A stretch of DNA of 53,165 bases from an uncultured Lachnospiraceae bacterium (GTDB taxonomy: Bacteria > Bacillota > Clostridia > Lachnospirales > Lachnospiraceae): contig CATXUX010000024.1 in assembly GCA_958402795.1 (NCBI GenBank), positions 1 through 53,165 of the forward strand. Direction: 5' to 3'. Below the pieces are notes generated by a model, which saw only the letters and a list, made by a program, of their open reading frames with translations, was not told the DNA's origin and made no database searches. This document shows positions 52,762-53,165 of this stretch, in pieces. The position numbers and the translations under genes were made by a program. Position 1 is the stretch's first letter. Each line of letters starts with the position of its first letter.

Positions 52762-53100
52762 ATGGATGCAGATCGTCTGGATACAATATTATTTCAAATG
52801 ATTTCCAATGCGGGAACTGCACGCAGCAGCTATATCAATGCGGTCAGGGCAGCAAAGAACGGAGAGAAAGAGCGTGCGGAAAGTCTGCTGGAAGAGGGAA
52901 AGAACCAGTTTGAGAAGGGGCAGCGCGCACATATGGAGCTCATCCAAAAGTCGGCTGCAGGCGAACTGGATATAAACGAGCAGCAGCTCCTTCTTATTCA
53001 TGCAGAAGATCTTCTCGCGGGCGCGGAGGAGTTTGGCATACTCGCGGAGGAATTCATTGAACTGTACCAGATTTTGCATGACAAAAAAATCATATCATAA
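52762..53100 (+). CDS. PTS lactose/cellobiose-family IIA component
   Basis: A 112-residue phosphocarrier. The family features are the N-terminal helix QMISNAGTARSSYINAVRAA and the phosphorylated His in LLLIHAEDLLAGAEEF (about residue 78-80). It normally takes phosphate from HPr and passes it to a IIB subunit. No IIB or IIC gene is in the window; a strong hairpin directly behind it suggests an orphan IIA. It could serve a transporter elsewhere or act in regulation. AAAGAGGA precedes the ATG at 52762. Confidence 0.92.
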   Translation: MDADRLDTILFQMISNAGTARSSYINAVRAAKNGEKERAESLLEEGKNQFEKGQRAHMELIQKSAAGELDINEQQLLLIHAEDLLAGAEEFGILAEEFIELYQILHDKKIIS

Positions 53101-53115
53101 TGATACCAGGGTCCC

Positions 53116-53165
53116 AAGGTCTTTCACCCATGCATGAGCAAGCTCATGTGGGTTTAGACCTTTTG
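53116..53165 (+). terminator. terminator after the PTS IIA gene
   Basis: AAGGTCT (53116-53122) pairs with AGACCTT (53156-53162). ACCCA/TGGGT and ATGAG/CTCAT inside extend the stem to a long imperfect hairpin. The window ends in its T tract. Confidence 0.78.

Noticed and set aside
52683..52913. A 76-codon frame overlapping the start of the PTS IIA gene
   Set aside because: It is out of phase with the clear IIA coding frame and has no coding character.

Overview
The window reads as chromosomal DNA of a gut-type Firmicute, most likely Lachnospiraceae (Mediterraneibacter, Dorea, Blautia or a relative). That placement is inference from gene content. The pointers are AddAB rather than RecBCD, a single-chain glycyl-tRNA synthetase, an era/YqzL-like/recO cluster, a T-box leader, a three-gene anaerobic glycerol-3-phosphate dehydrogenase operon with a DUF1667 subunit, DUF2812/PadR and Rpn-family genes, and strong purine-rich ribosome binding sites. 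No tRNA, CRISPR array, complete insertion sequence or prophage is visible.

Layout. 1-160: the 3' tail of a 23S rRNA gene and its terminator, with no 5S gene behind it. 238-8163: a hypothetical membrane protein, then a sugar-uptake locus: a divergent AraC regulator, a CUT1 ABC importer without its own ATPase (binding protein, DUF624 protein, two permeases), a TIM-barrel sugar-phosphate isomerase and an MBL-fold hydrolase. 8210-12618: a visibly AT-rich restriction-modification island (endonuclease, Xre controller, two different adenine methyltransferases). 12615-15422: a valine T-box leader and a short, archaeal/rickettsial-style ValS that starts at TTG. 15483-18313: a sodium:alanine-type symporter and an anchored endonuclease/exonuclease/phosphatase protein.

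18424-29216 is the most disturbed stretch. It holds an intact Rpn nuclease, a DUF2812-DUF2812-PadR operon whose operator exactly fills the 17-bp promoter spacer, and a LacI-regulated pentose-type pathway (FucI-like isomerase, split transketolase, glycerol-kinase-like FGGY kinase). That pathway shows damage at both ends: an in-frame TGA upstream of the isomerase, a 15-bp tandem duplication in the kinase, and an Rpn remnant fused to the kinase stop codon.

29251-40099 is housekeeping: addB-addA, a small hypothetical gene, and a GlpA/GlpB/DUF1667 operon. 40092-43675 is a divergent TetR locus controlling an Old Yellow Enzyme-type reductase, split by a one-base frameshift, plus a short-chain dehydrogenase; two near-identical operators lie 30 bp apart. 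43886-48725 carries an M16C metalloprotease, era, a YqzL-like gene and recO. 48800-49400 is a hicAB module in which HicA has lost its catalytic middle. 49557-49750 is a 194-bp MITE-like element with 13-bp inverted repeats and an 8-bp target duplication, just upstream of the glyS promoter. glyS, an M18 aminopeptidase and a PTS IIA protein close the window.

I see no single obviously new system. The best leads are the isomerase/split-transketolase/kinase pathway, the TetR-OYE-SDR locus, the RM island next to a T-box-controlled second-type ValS, and operators embedded in promoter spacers at three loci (PadR, HicB and the TetR region). Several genes carry small lesions (isomerase 5' end, kinase duplication, Rpn remnant, OYE frameshift, HicA deletion). 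These may reflect real decay or, for single-base events, sequence error.
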